Part shown: positions 8,422 to 14,713 of the stretch, one piece after another | How positions within the stretch are numbered: position 1 is the first letter of the stretch | Layout: each line of letters starts with the position of its first letter | Assembly: GCA_947305045.1 (NCBI GenBank) | Contig: CAMZCW010000011.1 | Coordinates: 1 to 29,613 of the forward strand | Direction of reading: 5' to 3' | DNA: 29,613 nt | DNA from: an uncultured Bacteroidales bacterium | GTDB lineage: Bacteria > Bacteroidota > Bacteroidia > Bacteroidales > UBA932 | Position numbers and translations under genes: made by a program | Notes under the pieces: generated by a model | The model's input: only the letters and a program-made list of their open reading frames with translations | Told to the model about the DNA's origin: nothing | The model's database searches: none

Positions 8422-9462
8422 ATGACCGACTTTGATCCGCACAATCCGACAGACCGCAAAGATAGCGAATTTGAGGGAATTATCCGCCCCCAGGGGCTGG
8501 ACGATTTTACCGGACAGAAGGAAATCGTATCCAATCTCAATATATATATAAAGGCCGCCAAAATGCGCGGGGAGGCACTGGACCATGTTTTGTTCCATGG
8601 GCCTCCCGGTCTGGGAAAAACCACGCTGGCCCATATCATCGCCAACGAGATGGGTGTGAACATGAAGGTGACCTCCGGCCCGGTGCTGGACAAACCCGGA
8701 GACCTGGCGGGGCTTCTCACCGGCCTGGAGGCCGGGGATGTGCTGTTCATTGACGAAATCCACCGGCTGTCTCCGGAAGTGGAGGAGTATCTGTACTCCG
8801 CCATGGAGGATTATGTGATTGATATTATGATAGACAAAGGACCTGGGGCGCGTTCCGTGCGCATTAACCTGAATCCTTTTACGCTGGTGGGTGCTACTAC
8901 ACGGAGCGGTTTGCTCACGGCACCGCTGCGGGACCGTTTTGGCATTAACTGCGCACTGGAATATTACGATACGGAGGATTTGAAACACATTGTCCTTCGC
9001 AGCGCCCGCATCCTTGCTTTGGAAATTGACGATGATGCCGCCTATGAGATTGCCCTTCGCAGCCGCGGTACGGCGCGTATCGCCAATGCGCTCCTCAAGC
9101 GCGTGCGGGACTTTGCACAGGTGCTCGGAGACGGGCGTATCAACCTGGAAATCACGCGTTTTGCGCTTAATAAGCTCAAGATTGACAAGCGCGGACTGGA
9201 TGCTATCGACAACAAGATTCTGCGCACCATGATCCTTACCTTTAAAGGGGGGCCGGTGGGCGTTGGTACGCTGGCCACCTCCATCAGCGAGGATGCCGGA
9301 ACGCTGGAGGAGGTGTACGAGCCTTTCCTTATCAAGGAGGGCTTCATTATTCGCACCCAGCGGGGGCGTATCGCCACGGAACTGGCCTACCAGCACCTGG
9401 GCATGGATGCCTATCTGGCTCAGCGAAAGTACAATCCGGACGAGAGTGGTTCGCTTTTTTAA
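8422..9462 (+). CDS. ruvB: Holliday junction branch migration helicase RuvB
   Basis: RuvB is the hexameric AAA+ motor that drives branch migration with RuvA during recombinational repair. The 346-residue length is normal. Motifs: Walker A 'GPPGLGKT' at 60-67, Walker B 'LFIDEIH' at 108-114, sensor 1 'GATTRSG' at 157-163, the arginine-finger segment 'PLRDRFG' at 168-174, sensor 2 '[10 protein letters not shown]' and the C-terminal winged helix ending '[19 protein letters not shown]'. The ATG at 8422 follows a -7-type promoter element and the AT-rich part of the candidate origin. It is divergent from mfd, so two DNA-repair genes flank the same gap. frdA starts 68 bp downstream with its own -7 element. 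Confidence 0.97.
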   Translation: MTDFDPHNPTDRKDSEFEGIIRPQGLDDFTGQKEIVSNLNIYIKAAKMRGEALDHVLFHGPPGLGKTTLAHIIANEMGVNMKVTSGPVLDKPGDLAGLLTGLEAGDVLFIDEIHRLSPEVEEYLYSAMEDYVIDIMIDKGPGARSVRINLNPFTLVGATTRSGLLTAPLRDRFGINCALEYYDTEDLKHIVLRSARILALEIDDDAAYEIALRSRGTARIANALLKRVRDFAQVLGDGRINLEITRFALNKLKIDKRGLDAIDNKILRTMILTFKGGPVGVGTLATSISEDAGTLEEVYEPFLIKEGFIIRTQRGRIATELAYQHLGMDAYLAQRKYNPDESGSLF

Positions 9463-9494
9463 GGAAAAGTCCTAATTTATTCACGAAAAATGCT

Positions 9495-9502
9495 TAATTT
9501 TG
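9495..9502 (+). promoter_or_regulatory. Candidate -7 promoter element for frdAB
   Basis: TAATTTTG matches TAnnTTTG exactly and lies 28 bp before the frdA ATG, within the short ruvB-frdA gap. No clear TTTG -33 element is seen at the expected 19-21 bp upstream. Confidence 0.45.
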
Positions 9503-9530
9503 CGAATTAGCAAATACAATTATTAACTAT

Positions 9531-11480
9531 ATGGCCGATTCTAAACTTATTTCCAAGATTCCGGACGGACCGCTCAAAGAAAAATGGTCCAAGCGTAAAG
9601 CAGAAATCCGGATTGTTTCTCCGAACAACAAACGGAAACTGGAAGTGATTGTGGTAGGTACTGGTCTTGGCGGTGCTTCTGCAGCTGCATCTCTGGGTGA
9701 GATGGGCTACAACGTCAAGATTTTCTGCATCAGCGACTCTCCCCGCCGGGCGCACTCCATTGCTGCCCAGGGTGGTATCAACGCTGCCAAAAACTACCAG
9801 AACGACAATGACTCCGTTTACCGTCTGTTCTACGACACCATCAAAGGTGGTGACTATCGTTCCCGCGAGGCCAACGTGTATCGTCTGGCAGAGGTAAGTG
9901 CCGCCATCATTGACCAGTGCGTGGCACAGGGTGTTCCTTTTGCCCGTGAATACGGCGGATACCTGGCCAACCGCTCCTTCGGTGGCGTGCAGGTGAGTCG
10001 TACCTTCTATGCCCGCGGACAAACCGGCCAGCAGTTGCTTTTGGGTGCCTACGCTTCCCTGAACAAGGAGATTGCCGCCGGCACCGTCAAGAGTTATCCG
10101 CGTCACGAGATGCTGGATCTGGTGATTATCAACGGTGAGGCCAAGGGTATCATCGCCCGTAACCTCATTACCGGTGAAATCGAGCGCTTCGGCGCCCATG
10201 CCGTCGTGCTGGCAACCGGTGGTTATGGCAATACCTATTTCCTGTCCACCAACGCCATGAACTCCAACGGCAGCGCCGCCATGCAAGCATACCGTAAGGG
10301 TGCTTTCTTCGCCAATCCTTGCTTTGCCCAAATCCACCCCACCTGTATTCCGGTACACGGGGACCAGCAGTGCAAACTTACCCTGATGAGTGAGTCCCTG
10401 CGTAACGACGGACGCATTTGGGTGCCCAAGAAGAAGGAAGATGTAGCCAAGTTGCGCAGCCACCAGATCAAACCTTCCCAGATTCCGGAAGAGGACAGGG
10501 ATTACTATCTGGAGCGCCGTTACCCGGCCTTCGGTAACCTGGTTCCGCGTGACGTGGCTTCCCGCGCCGCCAAGGAGCGCTGCGACGCCGGTTACGGTGT
10601 CAACGAGACAGGTCTGGCCGTGTTCCTGGATTTTGCAGACGCTATCAAGCGCCTTGGACACCAGCGGGTGCAGGAGCGCTATGGCAACCTGTTCGACATG
10701 TACGAGAAGATTACCTCCACTTCCCCTTGGGAGGAACCCATGATGATTTATCCGGCCATCCACTACACCATGGGTGGCCTGTGGGTGGACTATGACCTCC
10801 AGACCACCATTCCGGGCCTGTATGCCATCGGTGAAGCCAACTTCTCGGACCACGGCGGCAACCGTCTGGGTGCATCGGCCCTCATGCAGGGTCTGGCGGA
10901 TGGTTACTTTGTGCTGCCTTACACCATCGGCGATTATCTTTCCCATAAATTTGCAGAGCCCAAGACGGACACCAACGCCCCTGAGTTTGCAGCGGCGGAA
11001 AAGGCCGTGAAGGAGCGCATTGCCAAGCTCTTTGCCGTAAAGGGTACGGAGCCGGTCGATGCCATCCACAAGAAACTGGGTCACATTATGTGGGAATATG
11101 TAGGTATGGCGCGCAACGAGGCCGGCCTCAAGAAGGGTATCGAGGAAATCAAGAAGCTCCGCGAGGAATTCTGGAAGACGGTCCGCGTACCCGGTACCAA
11201 CGAGGAATTCAACCAGGAACTGGAAAAAGCCCTGCGTCTGGTAGATTTCTTTGACATTGGCGAACTCATGGCCTATGACGCCCTGAACCGCCGCGAATCC
11301 TGCGGTGGCCACTTCCGCGAGGAAATGCAGACGGAAGAAGGCGAGACCAAGCGCGACGACGAGAATTTCATGTATGTAGCCGCCTGGGAATACAAAGGCG
11401 AAGGCAAGGAGCCGGAGCTGCACAAGGAAGAACTCAAGTACGAAAACATCAAGATTGCAACCCGTAACTACAAAGACTAA
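9531..11480 (+). CDS. frdA: Fumarate reductase/succinate dehydrogenase flavoprotein subunit
   Basis: This is the catalytic subunit of complex II, interconverting fumarate and succinate; in anaerobic Bacteroidetes it usually runs as a fumarate reductase. In the 649 residues the FAD dinucleotide-binding loop '[15 protein letters not shown]' is at 43-57. The flavinylation segment '[11 protein letters not shown]' places the covalent-FAD histidine at His75. The substrate-site motif '[11 protein letters not shown]' and the C-terminal '[18 protein letters not shown]' are also present. Length and the type-B style N-terminus match Bacteroidetes/Wolinella-like enzymes. frdB follows 8 bp later, so the two are co-transcribed. 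The genetic partner for the membrane anchor (cytochrome b) is not upstream as it usually is. Codons are GC-rich, consistent with high expression. Confidence 0.95.
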   Translation: MADSKLISKIPDGPLKEKWSKRKAEIRIVSPNNKRKLEVIVVGTGLGGASAAASLGEMGYNVKIFCISDSPRRAHSIAAQGGINAAKNYQNDNDSVYRLFYDTIKGGDYRSREANVYRLAEVSAAIIDQCVAQGVPFAREYGGYLANRSFGGVQVSRTFYARGQTGQQLLLGAYASLNKEIAAGTVKSYPRHEMLDLVIINGEAKGIIARNLITGEIERFGAHAVVLATGGYGNTYFLSTNAMNSNGSAAMQAYRKGAFFANPCFAQIHPTCIPVHGDQQCKLTLMSESLRNDGRIWVPKKKEDVAKLRSHQIKPSQIPEEDRDYYLERRYPAFGNLVPRDVASRAAKERCDAGYGVNETGLAVFLDFADAIKRLGHQRVQERYGNLFDMYEKITSTSPWEEPMMIYPAIHYTMGGLWVDYDLQTTIPGLYAIGEANFSDHGGNRLGASALMQGLADGYFVLPYTIGDYLSHKFAEPKTDTNAPEFAAAEKAVKERIAKLFAVKGTEPVDAIHKKLGHIMWEYVGMARNEAGLKKGIEEIKKLREEFWKTVRVPGTNEEFNQELEKALRLVDFFDIGELMAYDALNRRESCGGHFREEMQTEEGETKRDDENFMYVAAWEYKGEGKEPELHKEELKYENIKIATRNYKD

Positions 11481-11488
11481 TCCCGAGT

Positions 11489-12232
11489 ATGGAATATAAT
11501 GTAAAAGTATGGCGTCAGAAGAACGCCAAAGCAAAAGGCCATTTCGAGACCTACCACGTTACGGATGTGGAGGAAGATGCTTCGTTCCTCGAAATGCTGG
11601 ATATCCTGAACGATCAACTGATTCGAAAGGGCATTGAACCCATTGCCTTTGACCATGACTGCCGTGAAGGTATCTGCGGTGCGTGTTCCCTGTATGTGGA
11701 CGGCCGTGCACACGGTCCGGACGACCAGGTAACCACCTGCCAGCTGTTCATGCGTCACTTTAAACCCGGTGCCACTATTACCGTGGAGCCTTGGCGCAGC
11801 GGCGCTTTCCCGGTAATCAAGGACCTGGTGGTGGATCGTACCGCCTTTGACAAGATTATGCAGGCCGGCGGTTTCATTACCGTGCGTGCCGGCAGCGCCC
11901 AGGACGGCAATACGCAGCTCATCCCGCACGATGACGCAGAACTGTCCATGGATGCAGCCGCTTGCGTCGGTTGCGGCGCTTGCGTTGCCACCTGTAAGAA
12001 CGGTTCCGCCATGCTCTTTGTGGCTGCCCGCGTAAGTTCCCTGGCCCTGCTGCCGCAAGGCCGTCCGGAAGCCGCCCGCCGCGCCCGCGCCATGGTGGCC
12101 AAGATGGACGAACTGGGCTTTGGCAACTGCACCAACACCCGCGCCTGCGAGATGGAGTGCCCCAAGCACGTCACCATCGACCACATTGCCCGCCTGAACC
12201 GCGAATACCTCAAGGCCCGCTTCAGCGAGTAA
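11489..12232 (+). CDS. frdB: Fumarate reductase/succinate dehydrogenase iron-sulfur subunit
   Basis: A 247-residue electron-transfer subunit of complex II. The [2Fe-2S] ligands lie in 'CREGICGAC' (Cys58, Cys63, Cys66) with Cys84 as the fourth. The ferredoxin-like C-terminal domain has '[11 protein letters not shown]' (Cys159, 162, 165, 169) and a second cluster motif with Cys214, Cys220 and Cys224 ('[11 protein letters not shown]'). It carries electrons between the flavin of FrdA and the quinone-side membrane anchor. The ATG at 11489 follows the frdA stop by 8 bp. The operon ends at a strong hairpin starting 23 bp after the stop. No third gene follows. Confidence 0.95.
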   Translation: MEYNVKVWRQKNAKAKGHFETYHVTDVEEDASFLEMLDILNDQLIRKGIEPIAFDHDCREGICGACSLYVDGRAHGPDDQVTTCQLFMRHFKPGATITVEPWRSGAFPVIKDLVVDRTAFDKIMQAGGFITVRAGSAQDGNTQLIPHDDAELSMDAAACVGCGACVATCKNGSAMLFVAARVSSLALLPQGRPEAARRARAMVAKMDELGFGNCTNTRACEMECPKHVTIDHIARLNREYLKARFSE

Positions 12233-12254
12233 GCAGTAGCCGGCATATAGCATT

Positions 12255-12284
12255 GAACGGGGTCCGTCTTGGGCCCCGTTTATT
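12255..12284 (+). terminator. Intrinsic terminator-like hairpin after frdB
   Basis: AACGGGGTCC at 12256-12265 pairs with GGGCCCCGTT at 12271-12280 (one G-T pair) around the loop GTCTT, followed by TATT. The U-tract is weak. The same stem sequence appears at 12471-12497 and 17963-17989. Confidence 0.65.
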
Positions 12285-12295
12285 GTAATGGAAAA

Positions 12296-12361
12296 TGAGC
12301 CGATTTGAAATTTTTTGAGCCGATTTGAATAAAAATGAGCTGATTCTTGAAAATCAGCTCA
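12296..12361. repeat. Three 20-bp tandem repeats ending in a palindrome (possible minus-strand terminator)
   Basis: The unit TGAGCYGATTTGAA plus an A/T spacer begins at 12296, 12316 and 12336, giving an exact 20-bp period. The third unit is diverged so that TGAGCTGATT (12336-12345) and AATCAGCTCA (12352-12361) form a perfect 10-bp inverted repeat around CTTGAA. Read on the minus strand, this hairpin is followed by TTTTTATT, as in an intrinsic terminator for transcripts coming from the right. From 12362 to 12400 nothing is recognised. Confidence 0.6.
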
Positions 12362-12400
12362 AAAAACTACAAACAGAAAATATCCTGACGGAATACATAC

Positions 12401-12835
12401 CAAATTAGATGGTTCTCCATATAGTTGGATGTGGAGTGTAAGTAATTTATTTTTAAGTACTTATATAATTGAACGGGGTCCATGACGGGCCCCGTTCGGT
12501 GTGCTAAAGTGTTGGTTGACAGTTGGTTATATACCAGGTTTATAACCTAATCCGATAGTTAAGGTATTACCCAAAGCCGCAGAAGCAGTGAGATAACTCA
12601 CATCCAGGTGAATTCCAAAAAACCTACCGCCAATACCGATAGATGAGTAAGAGGAAAGTTGATTAAAATTATTGTCGCAACCGGCATATTTTATAAAATA
12701 GTCGACGGCAGCATTTTCAGCGGCACTGATGGTAAGGTTTTTGGCTATTTCCCGTTATTCAGCATGGGATTATTAAAAATGGCCGTGTTTTTGATTCGGC
12801 GTTTTCCCTCGACCAGAGAAATACCATCTAGCGAT
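12401..12835. pseudogene. Mosaic deletion remnant of the PD-(D/E)XK / PorV-like / S8 protease region
   Basis: This stretch is built from four blocks that match, in the same order and orientation, sequence further right. 12401-12418 matches 17781-17798 (inside the PD-(D/E)XK fragment). 12429 to about 12652 matches 17921 to about 18155 (end of that fragment, the shared hairpin and the 3' end of the PorV-like gene). About 12649-12763 matches about 20485-20600, and 12761-12835 matches 21082-21156 (both inside the S8 protease gene). Identity within blocks is high by eye, with scattered substitutions and one 12-bp loss that removes the PorV-like stop codon. About 3.4 kb of parent sequence is reduced to 435 bp. 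No intact reading frame remains. Similarity stops abruptly at 12835/21156. Confidence 0.85.
12471..12497. terminator. Second copy of the GAACGGGGTCC hairpin (inside the remnant)
   Basis: GAACGGGGTCC at 12471-12481 pairs with GGGCCCCGTTC at 12487-12497 around the loop ATGAC. It corresponds to the hairpin at 17963-17989 and was carried along in the duplicated remnant. With no intact gene on either side, it is probably not functional as a gene terminator here. Confidence 0.55.
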
Positions 12836-12886
12836 TGTTTACGCCGGCTCACCAGTCGGCTGTGCCTGAGAATAGATAACCATTCT

Positions 12887-12909
12887 GCGCATTCTGGCTG
12901 GATTGGCGG
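12887..12909 (+). repeat. Left copy of a 23-bp imperfect direct repeat
   Basis: This 23-bp sequence, with core CTGGCTGGATTGGCGG at 12894-12909, recurs at 17400-17422 with two mismatches. The pair encloses the kelch/AraC regulator and the metalloprotease lipoprotein, about 4.5 kb. The right copy also has an inverted partner at 17372-17382 that this copy lacks. Confidence 0.7.
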
Positions 12910-12930
12910 CAAACAAGCGTAGCACAAAGA

Positions 12931-12962
12931 TTTGCCTAATCAGCGCAGAACCATTATCTTTA
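12931..12962 (+). promoter_or_regulatory. Candidate promoter for the kelch/AraC regulator
   Basis: TTTG at 12931-12934, a 20-bp spacer and TATCTTTA at 12955-12962 fit the Bacteroidetes arrangement TTTG-N19-21-TAnnTTTG, with one mismatch in the last base. The predicted leader before the ATG at 12984 is about 15 nt. Confidence 0.5.
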
Positions 12963-12983
12963 CAACGATTATTATCACATACC

Positions 12984-14618
12984 ATGTTGTTTTTTATTCT
13001 GTCTGTTTTTCTTGCTTCCGTGGCCGCGGAGTTACCGGACACTACGTCGTCCGTGTGCCCCGTAGTGCAGATTGAGGCGGTACGGCTTCCGGATTTGAAT
13101 ATACCACGCGCCGACCATTCCCTGTTTTGCGTCAATGGAGAGCCAACGGTCGTGGGAGGCCACACCTCTGGTTTTGTTCCAACGGCAACGGCAGAGTATT
13201 ACCGCAACGGGAAATGGCACCAGATATCCACAATCTATTCCCACGACAATGGTTTCTGCCTTCCACTACGCTCTGGAGAGGTTCTTATCGGCGGCGGACA
13301 CGCCGAGCCCCTGGGCATCGGCCATACATATTCTGTAGAGATGTATGACCCGGAAACGCATTCCTTCCGTGGATTCGGTTGCCTGGACACGAAGCGCTGT
13401 TTCGCCAGTGCGGTCCAGTTAGAAAATGGACAGGTGGTCATCTCTGGAAACTGGTATCAGGGCGCCGATAATGTAGAGGTTTTCGACGGACATAAATCTT
13501 TCGTTCACCAGAAAGAAGTGTCGCAGCAGCGTTCACGTCCCTTCATCCTGCCCATCTCAAAAGACGATGCCCTTATTTTCAGCGGTGTGGATAAGCGGGA
13601 TGAACCTTTCGATACGATTGTTGTGGACCGTCTGCAGGGAGCGCCGCTGCGGGTTTCGCTGTTTGACCGCTGGAGACCGCTGGAAGGCGAGGAAGACAGA
13701 ATCTGTGACGCGTATTTTGTCGGCGAGAGGGAGAAGGGTATCTACTCCTATCTCCTGCCCGTCGAGGACAAGGACCGCGAACAAGCCTTCTGCCGTATTG
13801 ACGGTACGGATTTCTCTCTCCTGGCCACCGATGCCCCCATTCCTCAGGAGCATGACGGGCATCCTATCCGATATCAGGATCTGCGGGTGGACCGGGAGGT
13901 TTTGCGGGCCTATCTGTTCGGTTTTACGCCGGAAAACGGGAATTTGTATGTCCTCTCGGCCGATTTGTCCACCACACCGGCAGCCCTGACGCTCTATTAT
14001 GCCACCGGTTTACCGGCCCATGTTTATTATCACCGCCCGGTACTGACTGCGGAGGGCAATTTGTTCCTGGCCGGTGGAAAAGCCTATCCTGGTGACGTTG
14101 TTGACGATAACTTTTCACCCCACGCGATGGCGCTGCTCCTACCTGTGGGTCGATATGAGGAAACCGCTGGAAAGGCATCATCATGGCTCTGGTGGCTTCT
14201 GGGCACCGCCGTTGCCGCAGGTATCACGTTTTTCCTGATGAAACGCCGGCGCCATAAGACGCCCGTGACAGGAGGGAAAAGCTATGATGCGTCCCTTCTC
14301 CAACGCCTGACCCGGCTTATGGAAAACCAGAAGCCGTTTCTCAACAGCGATTTGAAACTGCAGGACGTTGCCGACCTCCTGGGCACCAACCGCACCTACC
14401 TTACAGACAACATCAAAGCCGCCACAGGCCAGACTTTCACCCAGTATGTCAACACCTACCGGGTGGAATATGCCAAGGAACTGCTATCAAGCCATCCTGA
14501 TGAGAAAATATCGGCCATCTGGGCCGAGTCCGGCTTCGCCACGGAGTCTTCGTTCTTCCGTACCTTCAAGGCGGTCACGGGGACTACTCCCAGCGAGTGG
14601 AAAGGGAAAACCAACTGA
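12984..14618 (+). CDS. Membrane-spanning one-component regulator: periplasmic kelch-like sensor, one TM helix, cytosolic AraC-type HTH
   Basis: The 544 residues start at ATG 12984 with a signal peptide (MLFFILSVFLASVAAE). The frame extends further upstream only through a TTG codon, so this ATG is preferred. Residues of about 30-390 contain kelch/galactose-oxidase-like blades: 'SLFCVNGEPTVVGGHT', 'LRSGEVLIGGGHAE' followed by 'VEMYDPETHSFRGFG', 'VQLENGQVVISG' and 'LTAEGNLFLAGGKAY'. A transmembrane helix lies at about 400-420 ('WLWWLLGTAVAAGITFFLM') and is followed by the basic stop KRRRHK. Residues from about 438 to the end form an AraC-type double HTH ('LKLQDVADLLGTNRTYLTDNIKAATG', then 'ISAIWAESGFATESSFFRTFKAVTGTTPSEW'). 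There is no kinase or receiver domain, so periplasmic sensing would act directly on DNA-bound HTH at the membrane. The likely target is the lipoprotein gene 95 bp downstream (inference). Confidence 0.8.
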   Translation: MLFFILSVFLASVAAELPDTTSSVCPVVQIEAVRLPDLNIPRADHSLFCVNGEPTVVGGHTSGFVPTATAEYYRNGKWHQISTIYSHDNGFCLPLRSGEVLIGGGHAEPLGIGHTYSVEMYDPETHSFRGFGCLDTKRCFASAVQLENGQVVISGNWYQGADNVEVFDGHKSFVHQKEVSQQRSRPFILPISKDDALIFSGVDKRDEPFDTIVVDRLQGAPLRVSLFDRWRPLEGEEDRICDAYFVGEREKGIYSYLLPVEDKDREQAFCRIDGTDFSLLATDAPIPQEHDGHPIRYQDLRVDREVLRAYLFGFTPENGNLYVLSADLSTTPAALTLYYATGLPAHVYYHRPVLTAEGNLFLAGGKAYPGDVVDDNFSPHAMALLLPVGRYEETAGKASSWLWWLLGTAVAAGITFFLMKRRRHKTPVTGGKSYDASLLQRLTRLMENQKPFLNSDLKLQDVADLLGTNRTYLTDNIKAATGQTFTQYVNTYRVEYAKELLSSHPDEKISAIWAESGFATESSFFRTFKAVTGTTPSEWKGKTN

Positions 14619-14645
14619 CGGATTTACAATTGGAGTCGGTTTTGT

Positions 14646-14675
14646 AAATATGCAAGTCCTTTCGCCTGCATATTT
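14646..14675. promoter_or_regulatory. Inverted repeat upstream of the metalloprotease gene, possible operator
   Basis: AAATATGCA at 14646-14654 and TGCATATTT at 14667-14675 form a perfect 9-bp inverted repeat with a 12-bp spacer, 38 bp before the lipoprotein ATG. There is no T-tract, so it is a poor terminator. It could be a binding site for the adjacent AraC-type protein, although AraC sites are more often direct repeats. Confidence 0.35.
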
Positions 14676-14713
14676 CGTACATTGTTTCCACATTCGAAAA
14701 TCAAATCACAAAT

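Noticed and set aside
9507..11534. A 675-codon open frame on the minus strand opposite frdA
   Set aside because: It is an antisense shadow caused by GC-rich codon bias; frdA on the plus strand has all expected family motifs.
12659..12922. An 87-codon plus-strand frame within the scar
   Set aside because: It crosses the antisense of two S8-protease fragments and unrelated sequence; it is a by-product of the mosaic.
12901..12983. Upstream extension of the kelch/AraC gene to the TTG at 12903
   Set aside because: It would place 27 residues before the signal peptide and would lie over the candidate promoter; the ATG at 12984 gives a normal signal sequence.
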